This document shows positions 1 through 7,801 of a stretch of 64,000 nucleotides of DNA, in pieces. Location of the stretch: positions 16,381 through 80,380 of the forward strand of contig NZ_NHOY01000115.1 of assembly GCF_002252755.1 (NCBI RefSeq), in the 5' to 3' direction. Position numbers and translations under genes: made by a program. The notes under the pieces were generated by a model that was given only the letters and a program-made list of their open reading frames with translations, made no database searches and was not told the DNA's origin. This DNA comes from Halorubrum sp. Hd13. Lineage in GTDB: Archaea; Halobacteriota; Halobacteria; Halobacteriales; Haloferacaceae. Each line of letters opens with the position of its first letter. The stretch's first letter is position 1.

Positions 1-195
1 GCGCCCCACGAGGTCGCCTTCGTGACCGCGCACACGTTCGACCTCGTCGGCGCGAGGGCGGTCGGCATGCGCGGCGCGTTCCTCAACAGGCACGAGAACC
101 CGTACGGGGGGTGGACACACCGGCCGGACATCACCGTCCCCGACACCGAGGCGCTGGCCGACGCGCTCGCGCCCCGCGGGACCGCGACCGAGTAG
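1..195 (+). CDS. HAD-family hydrolase (haloacid dehalogenase type II-like), C-terminal fragment
   Basis: The frame is open from the first base and ends at a TAG at 193-195, so only the last 64 residues are in the window. The tail reads VTAHTFDLVGARAVGMRGAF, which matches the last conserved region of HAD-superfamily dehalogenases (an S/T-A-H-x-x-D-x-x-G-A-x-x-x-G-M pattern, where the Asp helps bind Mg). The nucleophile and the N-terminal half lie upstream of the window. The final residues (PDTEALADAL) resemble the usual closing helix. The substrate cannot be deduced from this part. Confidence 0.7.
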   Translation, partial: APHEVAFVTAHTFDLVGARAVGMRGAFLNRHENPYGGWTHRPDITVPDTEALADALAPRGTATE

Positions 196-283
196 CGGCG
201 CCGCGGACCCGCGGACGTGGCCGCGCCGCGGAACCGCCGGCCGCTTCCAAAACCGGTAATCCCCCGCGGCGAGAGGTGGTCGT

Positions 284-1363
284 ATGGACGCACGCATCCG
301 CGAACACGCCGAGATCATCGCCGACCACTCGACCGGCATCGAGTCGGGCGACGACGTCGTCATTCAGCTACCCGCCGAGGCCGAGGACCTGGCGGTCGCC
401 CTCCACGAGATCTGCGGGGACCGCGGGGCCAACCCGGTGTACCTCAACTACTCGAAGCGCGCTCAGCGCGCGTTCAAGCGCTCCTCGGAGGATTTCACCG
501 AACCGGACCACCGGCTCGCGCTCTATCAGGAGGCGGACGTCTTCGTCATCGCGCGCGGCGGGGCGAACGCGACGGAGGACGCCGACGTCGACCCCGAGGC
601 GAACGCGGCCTACAACCGCGCGATGGAGGACGTCAAGCGCACGCGCCTCTCGAAGACGTGGTGTCTCACGCAGTTCCCGACCGCGAGCCACGCCCAGCTC
701 GCCGGGATGAGCACCGAGGCGTACGAGGACTTCGTCTGGGACGCCGTCTCGCTCGACTGGGAGGAGCAGCGCGCGTTCCAAGAGGAGATGGTCGCTATCC
801 TCGACGACGCCGACGAGGTCCGGATCCGCTCGGGCGAGGAGACGGACCTCACGCTCGACGTCTCGGGCAACTCGACGCTCAACGACTACGGCGAGGCGAA
901 CCTGCCCGGCGGCGAGGTGTTCACGGCGCCGGTCCGCGACGGCGTCGACGGCGAGGTCCACTTCGACCTCCCGCTGTACCGCTACGGGCGCGAGATCGAC
1001 GGGGTCAGGCTCCGGTTCGAGGACGGGAAGGTCGTCTCGCACTCGGCCGAGCGCAACGAGGACCTGCTGACGGGGATCCTCGACACCGACGAGGGCTCGC
1101 GGCGACTCGGCGAACTGGGTATCGGGATGAACCGCCAGATCGACCGGTTCACCTACAACATGCTGTTCGACGAGAAGATGGGCGACACGGTCCACATGGC
1201 GGTCGGTTCCGCGTACCCGGAGACGGTGGGCGAGGAGAACGCGATCAACGAGTCCGCCGAGCACGTCGACATGATCGTCGACATGAGCGAGGACTCCGTC
1301 ATCGAGGTCGACGGCGAGGTCGTCCAGCGGGACGGGACGTTCGTGTTCGAAGACGGGTTCTGA
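284..1363 (+). CDS. Aminopeptidase, peptidase family M29
   Basis: A 359-residue metallo-aminopeptidase, close to the usual M29 length of about 360-410. It should remove N-terminal residues from peptides in the cytoplasm, with a two-metal site. Recognisable family features lie in the C-terminal half: a Glu-rich stretch (DTDEGSRRLGELGIG), a DEKMGDTVHMAVG segment carrying a metal-binding His, and an HVDMIVD segment near the end with His and Asp ligands. The N-terminal half (HAEIIADHSTGIESGDDVVI) is the typical M29 opening. The chosen ATG at 284 follows a GC-rich gap. The gene stands alone, 88 bp after the dehalogenase fragment. The substrate range is not visible. Confidence 0.85.
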   Translation: MDARIREHAEIIADHSTGIESGDDVVIQLPAEAEDLAVALHEICGDRGANPVYLNYSKRAQRAFKRSSEDFTEPDHRLALYQEADVFVIARGGANATEDADVDPEANAAYNRAMEDVKRTRLSKTWCLTQFPTASHAQLAGMSTEAYEDFVWDAVSLDWEEQRAFQEEMVAILDDADEVRIRSGEETDLTLDVSGNSTLNDYGEANLPGGEVFTAPVRDGVDGEVHFDLPLYRYGREIDGVRLRFEDGKVVSHSAERNEDLLTGILDTDEGSRRLGELGIGMNRQIDRFTYNMLFDEKMGDTVHMAVGSAYPETVGEENAINESAEHVDMIVDMSEDSVIEVDGEVVQRDGTFVFEDGF

Positions 1364-1456
1364 GAGCGGTCGGGGAGCGGAGCGCCCGAGCACGGCCGGG
1401 ACCGGCTCTCCCGAGCACGGCCGTGACCGGATCGGCGGTCGCGCCGACCGCGACGC

Positions 1457-1852
1457 TCACTCCGACGCGGCGGCGTCGCGCGCCGTGCTCCGGCTGACGA
1501 ACGCCGCGTACGCGGCGACGAGGATACCGAACAGGCCGACCGTGCCGACCGCGGCGATCGCCGGGAAGTCCGCGAGCGGCGCGATCTCCCCCTCGGGCGC
1601 CGCGACGACGTCGACGACGCCGGTTCCGACCGACAGCACCAGCACGGCGATCCACAGCGTCCCGACGGCGTACCCGAGCTCGACGAGCCGGTCGGCGCGA
1701 ACCGCGTGCGCGACGACGACGGCGCCGCCGATGACCGGAATCGCGACCAGCGGCCTCGTCGGGTCGGGGAGCAGGACGCTCCCGCCGAGCGCGATCGCCG
1801 TCCAGTAGACGGCGACGGCGACGACCGTGCGGAGCCAGTCGAGGACGGACAC
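1457..1852 (-). CDS. Small integral membrane protein, unknown function
   Basis: A 131-residue protein with four hydrophobic segments separated by short polar turns, so probably a four-helix membrane protein. It begins at a GTG codon (MSVLDWLRTVVAVAVYW). The C-terminal tail is Ala/Asp/Glu-rich and likely cytoplasmic. Codon use and acidity fit the surrounding genes. I do not recognise a family. It is convergent with the M29 gene and divergent from the amphi-Trp gene, so it is probably transcribed alone. Confidence 0.6.
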   Translation of the reverse strand: MSVLDWLRTVVAVAVYWTAIALGGSVLLPDPTRPLVAIPVIGGAVVVAHAVRADRLVELGYAVGTLWIAVLVLSVGTGVVDVVAAPEGEIAPLADFPAIAAVGTVGLFGILVAAYAAFVSRSTARDAAASE

Positions 1853-1892
1853 GAGGGATGATTTCGACGGGGCGCCACAAAACGGCCGGGGA

Positions 1893-1949
1893 ACGCGCCG
1901 GAACCGGGCCGCGGCGGTGTTCGACGCGCCGGAACCGGGCCGCGGCGGT
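1893..1949. repeat. 26-bp perfect direct repeat, two copies, next to a TATA box
   Basis: The same 26 bases occur at 1893-1918 and 1924-1949, a 31-bp period. The second copy runs straight into the TATA-like element of the downstream amphi-Trp gene. This may be a duplicated upstream regulatory site or simply a recent local duplication. Confidence 0.75.
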
Positions 1950-1957
1950 ATTTATGT
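1947..1957 (+). promoter_or_regulatory. TATA box for the amphi-Trp gene
   Basis: The sequence ggtatttatg is centred about 30 bp before the ATG at 1981. This is the spacing expected for a leaderless haloarchaeal transcript. Confidence 0.55.
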
Positions 1958-1980
1958 CCCGGGAACGCGTACGCTCGCCT

Positions 1981-2265
1981 ATGACTGAAAAAGTACTCTT
2001 CGAGTCGGAGAGCCGACGGAGCCGCGAGGAGATTGCCGCGTATCTCCGGACCGTCGTCGAGTCGCTGGAGTCAGGGAGCGGGATCACGTTCACCCGCGGC
2101 GACGAGTCGGTGACGATGGACCCCCCGGCCCGGCCGACGTTCGAGGTGAAAGTGGAGCGCGAGGGGCCCGCCGACGGTCCCGGAGAGCTGAGCGTCGAGT
2201 TCGAGTTGGAGTGGGACGAGGACGGCGAGAGCGGCGGCGCCGACGGGGAACTGGAGATCGAGTAA
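1981..2265 (+). CDS. Amphi-Trp domain-containing protein
   Basis: A 94-residue acidic protein. The opening (KVLFESESRRSREEIAAYLR) and the body with alternating charged beta-strands (SITFTRG-like, PTFEVKVERE) match the small amphi-Trp family that is widespread in haloarchaea and of unknown function. The C-terminus is a run of Asp/Glu/Gly. I chose the ATG at 1981 because it sits 30 bp behind a TATA-like box; the open frame extends upstream only through repeat DNA. Proteins of this family are often single genes, as here. Confidence 0.75.
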   Translation: MTEKVLFESESRRSREEIAAYLRTVVESLESGSGITFTRGDESVTMDPPARPTFEVKVEREGPADGPGELSVEFELEWDEDGESGGADGELEIE

Positions 2266-2282
2266 CGGCGGTCGCCGCCGGG

Positions 2283-2840
2283 CTACGTGACGCTGCTCGG
2301 GACCTCGACGAACGCGTCGCGCGCGGAGAGGTGGTCGAGCGTGTCGTCGACGCGGTCGCGGATCGACTCCATCCGCTCGATGAGCTCCTCGTACTCGTCG
2401 GTCCCCGTCGTGCCGGCGGCCTCCAGCGTGGCCTTCTTCGAGGCCAGCGCGAAGAACTCCTGGCTGTGCTCGTCGAACTCCGCGCGGTAGAGCAGCACCT
2501 CTACGAGCGTCAGCAGGTCCTCTTTCGTCACCGGTTTCGTCTTGTAGTCGTCGAACGGCATGTCGACGATGTCGACGTCGGGCTCGACCGCGGTCAGCAT
2601 CGCGACGCGGGCGTCGTGACCGGCCTCGCGCATGGACGAGAGCACCTCGTGGCCGGTCATGTCGGGCATCCGCCGGTCGAGGAGGACGACGTCGACCGAC
2701 TCGTCCATCTGCTCCAGCGCCGCCTCGCCGCCGGTCGCGACCCGGACGTCGTACGCCGAGTCGAGGTACACCCGGTACAGCTCGGCGAGGTCGGGCTCGT
2801 CGTCGACCGCGAGGACCGTCGCCGGTGTCTCGTCGCTCAT
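2283..2840 (-). CDS. HalX-type response regulator
   Basis: A 185-residue protein with an N-terminal receiver domain. It shows the acidic pair (AVDDEPDLAELY), the phospho-acceptor Asp (VVLLDRRMPDMTG) and the late Lys (DDYKTKPVTKEDL). The C-terminal segment (HSQEFFALASKKATLEAA, then an alpha-helical DEYEELIERMESIRDRVDD) fits the HalX domain found almost only in haloarchaea. It is expected to receive a phosphate from a sensor kinase, but no kinase is adjacent. The output target is unknown because HalX proteins lack an obvious DNA-binding domain. The start at 2840 (MSDETPATVLAVDD) is preferred over in-frame upstream codons because it begins directly before the receiver fold. Confidence 0.9.
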   Translation of the reverse strand: MSDETPATVLAVDDEPDLAELYRVYLDSAYDVRVATGGEAALEQMDESVDVVLLDRRMPDMTGHEVLSSMREAGHDARVAMLTAVEPDVDIVDMPFDDYKTKPVTKEDLLTLVEVLLYRAEFDEHSQEFFALASKKATLEAAGTTGTDEYEELIERMESIRDRVDDTLDHLSARDAFVEVPSSVT

Positions 2841-3063
2841 GGTCGGTGGACCTCGCCCCGAGTATCGCCTGTCGGAGACGCCGGCGCGGCGCGGTCGACG
2901 ACCGTTCTTGCGCTCATGATGCCGCCTACGAACGCGGCATGTTAAAACGTTGACCCACAATTATCGATCCTGATATCCGGCTCGGCGGCGGCGCGGTCGC
3001 CGGTCCGGTGCGGGATGGAGGGTTGCGCCGCGCGGTCGGAACGGGGAACCACCGTGACCCAAA

Positions 3064-3074
3064 GGCACATTTAT
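3064..3074 (+). promoter_or_regulatory. TATA box for the PAN gene
   Basis: The sequence cacatttatg is centred about 31 bp before the ATG at 3101. This suggests a leaderless or near-leaderless transcript and supports that start over the longer open frame. Confidence 0.5.
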
Positions 3075-3100
3075 GCGCGCTCCGTATCGGGACACAACGA

Positions 3101-4324
3101 ATGTCTCATAGCCCCTCACTGCCCGACCGCCCCCGTCTCGAGCTCGATCCGGAGATGAGCGAGACGGAGCGGCTCGAAGCGATCCGCCAGCACTACCGGC
3201 GGATCCTGCAGGTGAACGAAGAACTGGAGCAGCGGCTCGACGACGCGCAGGGCCGCCGCGGCGAACTGAAGACCGACGTCGACGAGCTGAAACGCGAGAA
3301 CGAGGTGCTGAAAACCTCCTCGCTGTACATCGCGTCGGTCGAAGAGATCACGGACGACGGCGTCGTCATCAAACAGCACGGCAACAACCAAGAGGTGCTG
3401 ACGCAGGCGGCGACCCGACTCGACGAGGACCTCCGCGCCGGCGACCGCGTCGCGATCAACGACTCCTTCGCGGTCCAGCAGGTGCTCGACGACGAAACCG
3501 ACTCCCGCGCCCAGGCGATGGAGGTCACCGAGTCGCCGGACGTCGAGTACGCCGACATCGGCGGGATCGACGACCAGATCCGGGAGGTCCGCGAGGCCGT
3601 CGAAGACCCGCTGGAGAACCCCGAGCAGTTCGAGGCCGTCGGCGTCGAGCCCCCGAGCGGCGTCCTGCTCCACGGCCCGCCGGGCACGGGGAAGACGATG
3701 CTCGCGAAGGCCGTCGCGAACGAGTCCGACGCGACGTTCATCAAGATGGCCGGCTCCGAGCTGGTCCGGAAGTTCATCGGCGAGGGCGCGCGGCTCGTCC
3801 GCGACCTGTTCGAGCTGGCGTCCGAGCGCGAGCCCGCCGTCATCTTCATCGACGAGATCGACGCCGTCGCCGCCAAGCGGACGGACTCGAAGACCTCCGG
3901 CGACGCCGAGGTCCAGCGGACGATGATGCAGTTGCTCTCCGAGATGGACGGCTTCGACGACCGCGGCGAGGTGCGGATCATGGCCGCGACCAACCGCTTC
4001 GACATGCTCGATGAGGCGATCCTGCGTCCGGGCCGGTTCGACCGCCTCATCGAGGTGCCCGAGCCCGACGCCGAGGGCCGCGCGCGCATCCTCGAGATCC
4101 ACACGCAGCACATGAACGTCGCCGAGGGGACGGACGTCTCCGAGGTCGCCGCGGATCTGGAGGGGTACAGCGGGGCCGACATCGCCTCGCTGGCGACCGA
4201 GGCCGGCATGTTCGCGATCCGCGACGGTCGCACCGAAGTCACGCAGGCAGACTTCGAGTCGGCCCGCGAGAAGCTCCAGGACGCGGAGCAGACCGAAGAG
4301 CAGGTCATCAACTACCAGTACTAG
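3101..4324 (+). CDS. pan: Proteasome-activating nucleotidase (AAA ATPase of the 20S proteasome)
   Basis: A 407-residue AAA ATPase, the usual PAN length. It forms a hexameric ring that unfolds substrates and feeds them into the 20S proteasome. Visible parts, in order: an N-terminal coiled coil (about residues 20-75, heptad-like Leu/Glu pattern), an OB-fold segment ([17 protein letters not shown]), Walker A GPPGTGKT at about 192-199, Walker [11 protein letters not shown] at about 247-256, and the second region of homology [20 protein letters not shown]. The extreme C-terminus is NYQY. The usual gate-opening HbYX motif has Tyr in the penultimate position, whereas here it is Gln. Haloarchaea often carry two PAN paralogues, and which one this is cannot be decided here. 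Confidence 0.95.
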   Translation: MSHSPSLPDRPRLELDPEMSETERLEAIRQHYRRILQVNEELEQRLDDAQGRRGELKTDVDELKRENEVLKTSSLYIASVEEITDDGVVIKQHGNNQEVLTQAATRLDEDLRAGDRVAINDSFAVQQVLDDETDSRAQAMEVTESPDVEYADIGGIDDQIREVREAVEDPLENPEQFEAVGVEPPSGVLLHGPPGTGKTMLAKAVANESDATFIKMAGSELVRKFIGEGARLVRDLFELASEREPAVIFIDEIDAVAAKRTDSKTSGDAEVQRTMMQLLSEMDGFDDRGEVRIMAATNRFDMLDEAILRPGRFDRLIEVPEPDAEGRARILEIHTQHMNVAEGTDVSEVAADLEGYSGADIASLATEAGMFAIRDGRTEVTQADFESAREKLQDAEQTEEQVINYQY

Positions 4325-4421
4325 TTCTGCGGCGAGAACGGTGAGGCCAGCGGCCCGCGTTTTGACATCGGCTGTGGTCGGTTCGTAACTCCTTAGCGCG
4401 GTGACCGTCGATCCGATCGTA

Positions 4422-4967
4422 ATGAACATCATCCACGTCGCCGGCGGCGTCGGCGTCGCCGACACGGCGATGGCCTCCTACGACGCGGCGCTCGCGGACG
4501 CGAACCTCCACAACTACAACCTCGTGGCGGTCTCCTCCGTGGTCCCCGCGGAGGCGACCGTCGAGGCGGTCGCGGAGGCGCCCGACCTCGGCTCCGCCGG
4601 CAACCGGCTCACCGTGGTCGAGGCGCGTCGCACCGTCGGCCCGGACGACGAGGTGGACTTCCGGGAGGGTGGCCGCGCCGGCGCGGAGGACGCCGAGTCG
4701 AAGCGCGCCCCTCGACGCCGCCCGGACGTGGTCGCCGGACTCGGCTGGGCGACCGGCCCCGGCCCGGGCCTCTTCTACGAGGTGACCGGCGAGGACGCCG
4801 AGGACGTGCGCGAGCGGATCGAGACCGGGTTAGACGCCGGCGCGGAGCTTCGCGACTGGGATCTGCCCGACCGCGAGGTCCGCGTCGAGACGGCGGCCTC
4901 GGCGCCGGAGCGGTACACGACCGCGGTCGTGATCGCCGCGTACGGCCGGTCGGAGCCGATCCTGTAG
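4422..4967 (+). CDS. pdaD: Pyruvoyl-dependent arginine decarboxylase
   Basis: A 181-residue protein of the PdaD family, which converts arginine to agmatine for archaeal polyamine or agmatidine synthesis. The precursor cleaves itself at a Ser-Ser bond to make the pyruvoyl cofactor. The expected context is present (NYNLVAVSSVVPAEA, with the Ser-Ser pair about 42 residues in), as are the upstream DAALADANLHNYN segment and the downstream GWATGPGPGLFYEVTGE loop. An acidic insert (about residues 85-105, rich in Glu, Ala and Arg) is typical of halophile expansion. The ATG at 4422 was chosen over a GTG at 4401 because homologues begin at the glycine-rich strand IIHVAGGVG. Confidence 0.85.
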   Translation: MNIIHVAGGVGVADTAMASYDAALADANLHNYNLVAVSSVVPAEATVEAVAEAPDLGSAGNRLTVVEARRTVGPDDEVDFREGGRAGAEDAESKRAPRRRPDVVAGLGWATGPGPGLFYEVTGEDAEDVRERIETGLDAGAELRDWDLPDREVRVETAASAPERYTTAVVIAAYGRSEPIL

Positions 4968-5014
4968 TCCACGTACGCCGGCCGCTCTCCAAAATTTAAT
5001 CACGCGGTAGCGGC

Positions 5015-5039
5015 TACCATGTCATCTAATAACATGGTA
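5015..5039. promoter_or_regulatory. Perfect inverted repeat spanning a start codon
   Basis: Arms TACCATGT (5015-5022) and ACATGGTA (5032-5039) are separated by nine bases and enclose the ATG at 5019. A TATA-like aaaatttaat lies just upstream at 4991-5000. The repeat could be a dimeric repressor site or an RNA hairpin over the start. Confidence 0.5.
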
Positions 5040-6374
5040 CTAAATAACGTCGACCGATACGATCCCGACCGGCTGTCGGACCTCGGGGACCGGGCGGTCG
5101 TGGTCGGCGGGAGCATGGCCGGACTGTGTGCCGCCCGCGTGCTCGACGACGCCTTCACGGCGGTGACAGTGCTCGAACGCGACGAGTTCCCCGACGGGCC
5201 GGAGACGCGCGACGGCGCACCGCAGACGAGCCATCCGCACGCCATGCTGGAGGCGGGCCGCGCGACCCTCGAAGACCTGTTTCCGGGGTTCGGCGAGCGC
5301 CTCTTGATCGCCGGCGGACTGATGATCGACGCCGCGACCGAGATGCGCTACTACGAGGCCGGCGACTTCTTCGCCGACGGTCCCGACCGACTACCGATGT
5401 ACTGCGCGAGTCGGGCGCTGTTCGAACACGTCGTTCGCGAGGCGGTCGCCGAGCGACCCGGGATCGCCCTCCGGGGGAACCGCAACTTCGTCGGCTACGA
5501 CACCGACGGCGAGGGGCGAGTGACCGGCGTCAGCTACCGAGGTGAACGGGGAGCAGAGACGTCGCTAGACGCCGACCTCGTCGTCGACGCCACCGGTCGA
5601 ACGAGCAGGACTCCGGCGTGGCTCTCGGCGCACGGGTACGAGGCCCCGCCGGAGGAGTCCGTCGAGATCGACGTGACCTATTCCACGGTCCGGGTCGACC
5701 GTCCCCGTGACGTCCGTCATTCGATCTTCGTCCCGCCGGACCCACCCCGGACCCGCGGCGGCGCGGCGATTCCGGTCGAGGACGGCGAATGGGAGGTGAT
5801 CGTCCAGGGCGTCCACGGCGACGACACCCCCGGGGATCGGGAGGGACTGATCGCGTTCGCGGAGAGCCTTCCGGTCGACGAGCTCGGCGAGCTGGTCCGC
5901 GAGCGCGAGTGGACCGCCGACGAGATCCACCGCTATCCGTTCCCGTCGAGCGTTCGGCGCCGGTACGAGCGGCTGGACGCGTTCCCCGACGGACTGGTCG
6001 TCACGGGCGACGCCGTCGCCAGCTTCAATCCCATCTACGGACAGGGGATGTCCGTCGCGGCGCTAGACGCGCTGTTGCTCCACCACGCGCTCGGTACCGG
6101 ACTCGACGACCTCGCCCCGCGGTTCTTCGACGAGGCGGCCGACGTCGTCGACGCCGTCTGGAACGTCGCGGTCGGCGGCGACTTCCGGTTTCCCGAGACG
6201 ACGGGACCGAAGCCGGCGGGGACGGACCTGTTCAACAGGTACGTCGACCGGCTCGTTCGGAAGGCCCACGCGGACGGCCGTCTCACCGATGCGTTCTACC
6301 GCGTGTTCCGCTTAGAACGAGAGCCGACGTCGCTGCTGCGACCGAGCGTCGCGTGGCGCGTCCTCCGTCCCTGA
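5019..6374 (+). CDS. FAD-dependent monooxygenase-like oxidoreductase
   Basis: A 451-residue flavoprotein of the aromatic hydroxylase/epoxidase superfamily. It has an N-terminal dinucleotide-binding fold (VVVGGSMAGLCAARVL, about residues 27-42), a middle VVDATGR motif and the second FAD-binding motif GDAVASFNPIYGQGMS, where the Asp contacts the FAD ribose. Enzymes of this type hydroxylate or epoxidise lipophilic or aromatic substrates using NAD(P)H and oxygen. No carotenoid or quinone genes are next to it, so the substrate is unknown. The ATG at 5019 has an alternative in-frame ATG at 5034. A perfect palindrome covers the start and hints at local regulation. Halogenase- or geranylgeranyl reductase-like activity cannot be excluded. 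Confidence 0.8.
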   Translation: MSSNNMVLNNVDRYDPDRLSDLGDRAVVVGGSMAGLCAARVLDDAFTAVTVLERDEFPDGPETRDGAPQTSHPHAMLEAGRATLEDLFPGFGERLLIAGGLMIDAATEMRYYEAGDFFADGPDRLPMYCASRALFEHVVREAVAERPGIALRGNRNFVGYDTDGEGRVTGVSYRGERGAETSLDADLVVDATGRTSRTPAWLSAHGYEAPPEESVEIDVTYSTVRVDRPRDVRHSIFVPPDPPRTRGGAAIPVEDGEWEVIVQGVHGDDTPGDREGLIAFAESLPVDELGELVREREWTADEIHRYPFPSSVRRRYERLDAFPDGLVVTGDAVASFNPIYGQGMSVAALDALLLHHALGTGLDDLAPRFFDEAADVVDAVWNVAVGGDFRFPETTGPKPAGTDLFNRYVDRLVRKAHADGRLTDAFYRVFRLEREPTSLLRPSVAWRVLRP

Positions 6375-6431
6375 CGGGGTTCGGGCGCCGACGCCTTTTT
6401 TAACCGGCTCCGCGTACCCAGTGTGTCTTCG

Positions 6432-6809
6432 ATGAACGGCAACAACCCGTACGCCGGGGCACCGGGCGTGACGAACGCGGGCGAGCCCGCGGCCGTCAAC
6501 CTCTCCCCCGACCAGGAACGGCGCCTCCGGCGCGCGGTCGCCGGAATCGTCTCTCGAACCGAATCGTATCTCCCGAACAGCTACGCCGTCGGCTCGGAGC
6601 TGTCGGTCGGCGCCAACGGGCCGCAGGCGACCGTCGCGGTCAACCCGCCGGCCGGACATCCCGTCTCGGCGGGGTTCACGCCGGATCCGGACGAGCTGGA
6701 GGCCGGGATCGCCGACGCCGACACCGACGAGGTCGCCCGCGGGCTGGCCGCCAGCGCCGCGATGCAGGTGATGGACGCCGTCGGCGACGTCACGCCGACC
6801 GCGAAGTGA
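6432..6809 (+). CDS. DUF5811 family protein
   Basis: A 125-residue haloarchaeal protein that I recognise as DUF5811-like from its opening (MNGNNPYAGAPGVTNAG) and its tail (VARGLAASAAMQVMDAVGD). A central beta-rich part (YAVGSELSVGANGPQATVAV) precedes a helical end. Function is unknown. A GTG at 6423 in the same frame would add three residues; a TATA-like stretch (ttttttaacc, 6396-6405) fits either start. It is followed head-to-head by the desuccinylase-like gene on the other strand. Confidence 0.7.
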   Translation: MNGNNPYAGAPGVTNAGEPAAVNLSPDQERRLRRAVAGIVSRTESYLPNSYAVGSELSVGANGPQATVAVNPPAGHPVSAGFTPDPDELEAGIADADTDEVARGLAASAAMQVMDAVGDVTPTAK

Positions 6810-6816
6810 GTTCGGG

Positions 6817-7722
6817 CTACTCCGCCGTTCCTTCCGTCGACCCCTCGCGCCCCGACTCCTCCTCCACGAACTCCTCCGCCGACGTCCCCTGCGCCGTCGT
6901 CCCGTCGGCGGGCTCGTCCGGCGGCTGCATGACGCCCTGCACGCGGCCGTAGATCCCGAATATATCCTCGTACCCGCGTTCGCTCGCGAGGATCGGGACG
7001 ACTCCCTCCTCGTCGACGCGGTGGGTGTACACGTCGTCCTCGGCGAACACCGCGCCGCGCGGAATCTCCTCGAAGTTCCCGAAGTGGACGTGCGGCTCGC
7101 CGCCGCCCTTCGGCACCTCCTCGTCGCCCGCGACGACCGTCGTCTCGGTGAACGTGGGCGGCTCGTCGTCGAGCACGCCGTGCGCCCGGAGGAAGGCGAG
7201 ACAGGCCTCGTAGCCGAACTCGACCGCCTCCTCGCTCCCCTGTCTGCCGACCTCGATCGAGACGGTGTGGGGGACGACGGAGTCGAGCGTCGTCGACCGC
7301 AGCTCGCCGGAGTCGACGACGTACTCCACGGGCATCCCGGTCACGCTCCGGCGCACCGACTCGGTCGGGTCGCTGTAGATCGCGAACGGGGGCGGCGCGC
7401 TGTGCGAGGTGTGGAGCGCGAGCACCGCGTCCATCCCCTCCAGCTCGGCCGCGAGCCGCGGCGCGAGCGCCCGCTCGTACTCGTCGCTGTCGGGGTCGCC
7501 CGGGAAGACCCGGTTGAGGTCGGCCTCCGTGTACCGCGTTCCGGCCGCCAGCGCCCGCTCGTTTGCGATTATCAGTCGGACGCGTCCGCTCCCCGCGCCC
7601 GTCTCGTCGAGCTCGTCGGCGAGCCGTCTGACGATCCGCTCGCCGGCGGGCTCGTCGCCGTGGATCCCGCCGACGATCGCGACGCGAGCCGAGCCGGCCG
7701 ACCCGCGCTCGATCGTTTCCAT
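6817..7722 (-). CDS. Succinylglutamate desuccinylase/aspartoacylase-type zinc hydrolase
   Basis: A 301-residue member of the M14-like amidohydrolase group. The zinc-binding signature is visible at GGIHGDEPAGE (about residues 18-28; His and Glu ligands), the second His at VLALHTSHSA, and a catalytic Glu in VSIEVGRQG. These enzymes cleave the amide bond of N-acyl amino acids in the cytoplasm. The C-terminal third carries a beta-rich domain (GYEDIFGIYGRVQ) and an acidic tail. A TATA-like ctttattatt on the minus strand (7745-7755) lies about 28 bp before the ATG, so it is probably leaderless. No arginine catabolic operon surrounds it, so the true substrate is open. Confidence 0.82.
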   Translation of the reverse strand: METIERGSAGSARVAIVGGIHGDEPAGERIVRRLADELDETGAGSGRVRLIIANERALAAGTRYTEADLNRVFPGDPDSDEYERALAPRLAAELEGMDAVLALHTSHSAPPPFAIYSDPTESVRRSVTGMPVEYVVDSGELRSTTLDSVVPHTVSIEVGRQGSEEAVEFGYEACLAFLRAHGVLDDEPPTFTETTVVAGDEEVPKGGGEPHVHFGNFEEIPRGAVFAEDDVYTHRVDEEGVVPILASERGYEDIFGIYGRVQGVMQPPDEPADGTTAQGTSAEEFVEEESGREGSTEGTAE

Positions 7723-7744
7723 GGAACACGGTACGCGCCGGTCG

Positions 7745-7755
7745 AATAATAAAGG
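7745..7755 (-). promoter_or_regulatory. TATA box for the desuccinylase-like gene
   Basis: The minus strand reads ctttattatt, centred about 28 bp before the ATG at 7722. It is the only AT-rich stretch in this intergenic gap. Confidence 0.5.
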
Positions 7756-7801
7756 GTGGCCGTTCGCTCGCGCGGCGCGGCCGCGACCCGTCGACGACGG
7801 C

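Noticed and set aside
217..1497. Long Arg-rich open frame overlapping the aminopeptidase gene
   Set aside because: It is a shadow frame of the M29 gene: Arg/Pro/Gly/Ala-rich, no motif, and produced by high G+C.
3008..3100. In-frame extension of the PAN gene to 3008
   Set aside because: It crosses the TATA-like element, and the family start is at the [10 protein letters not shown] segment.
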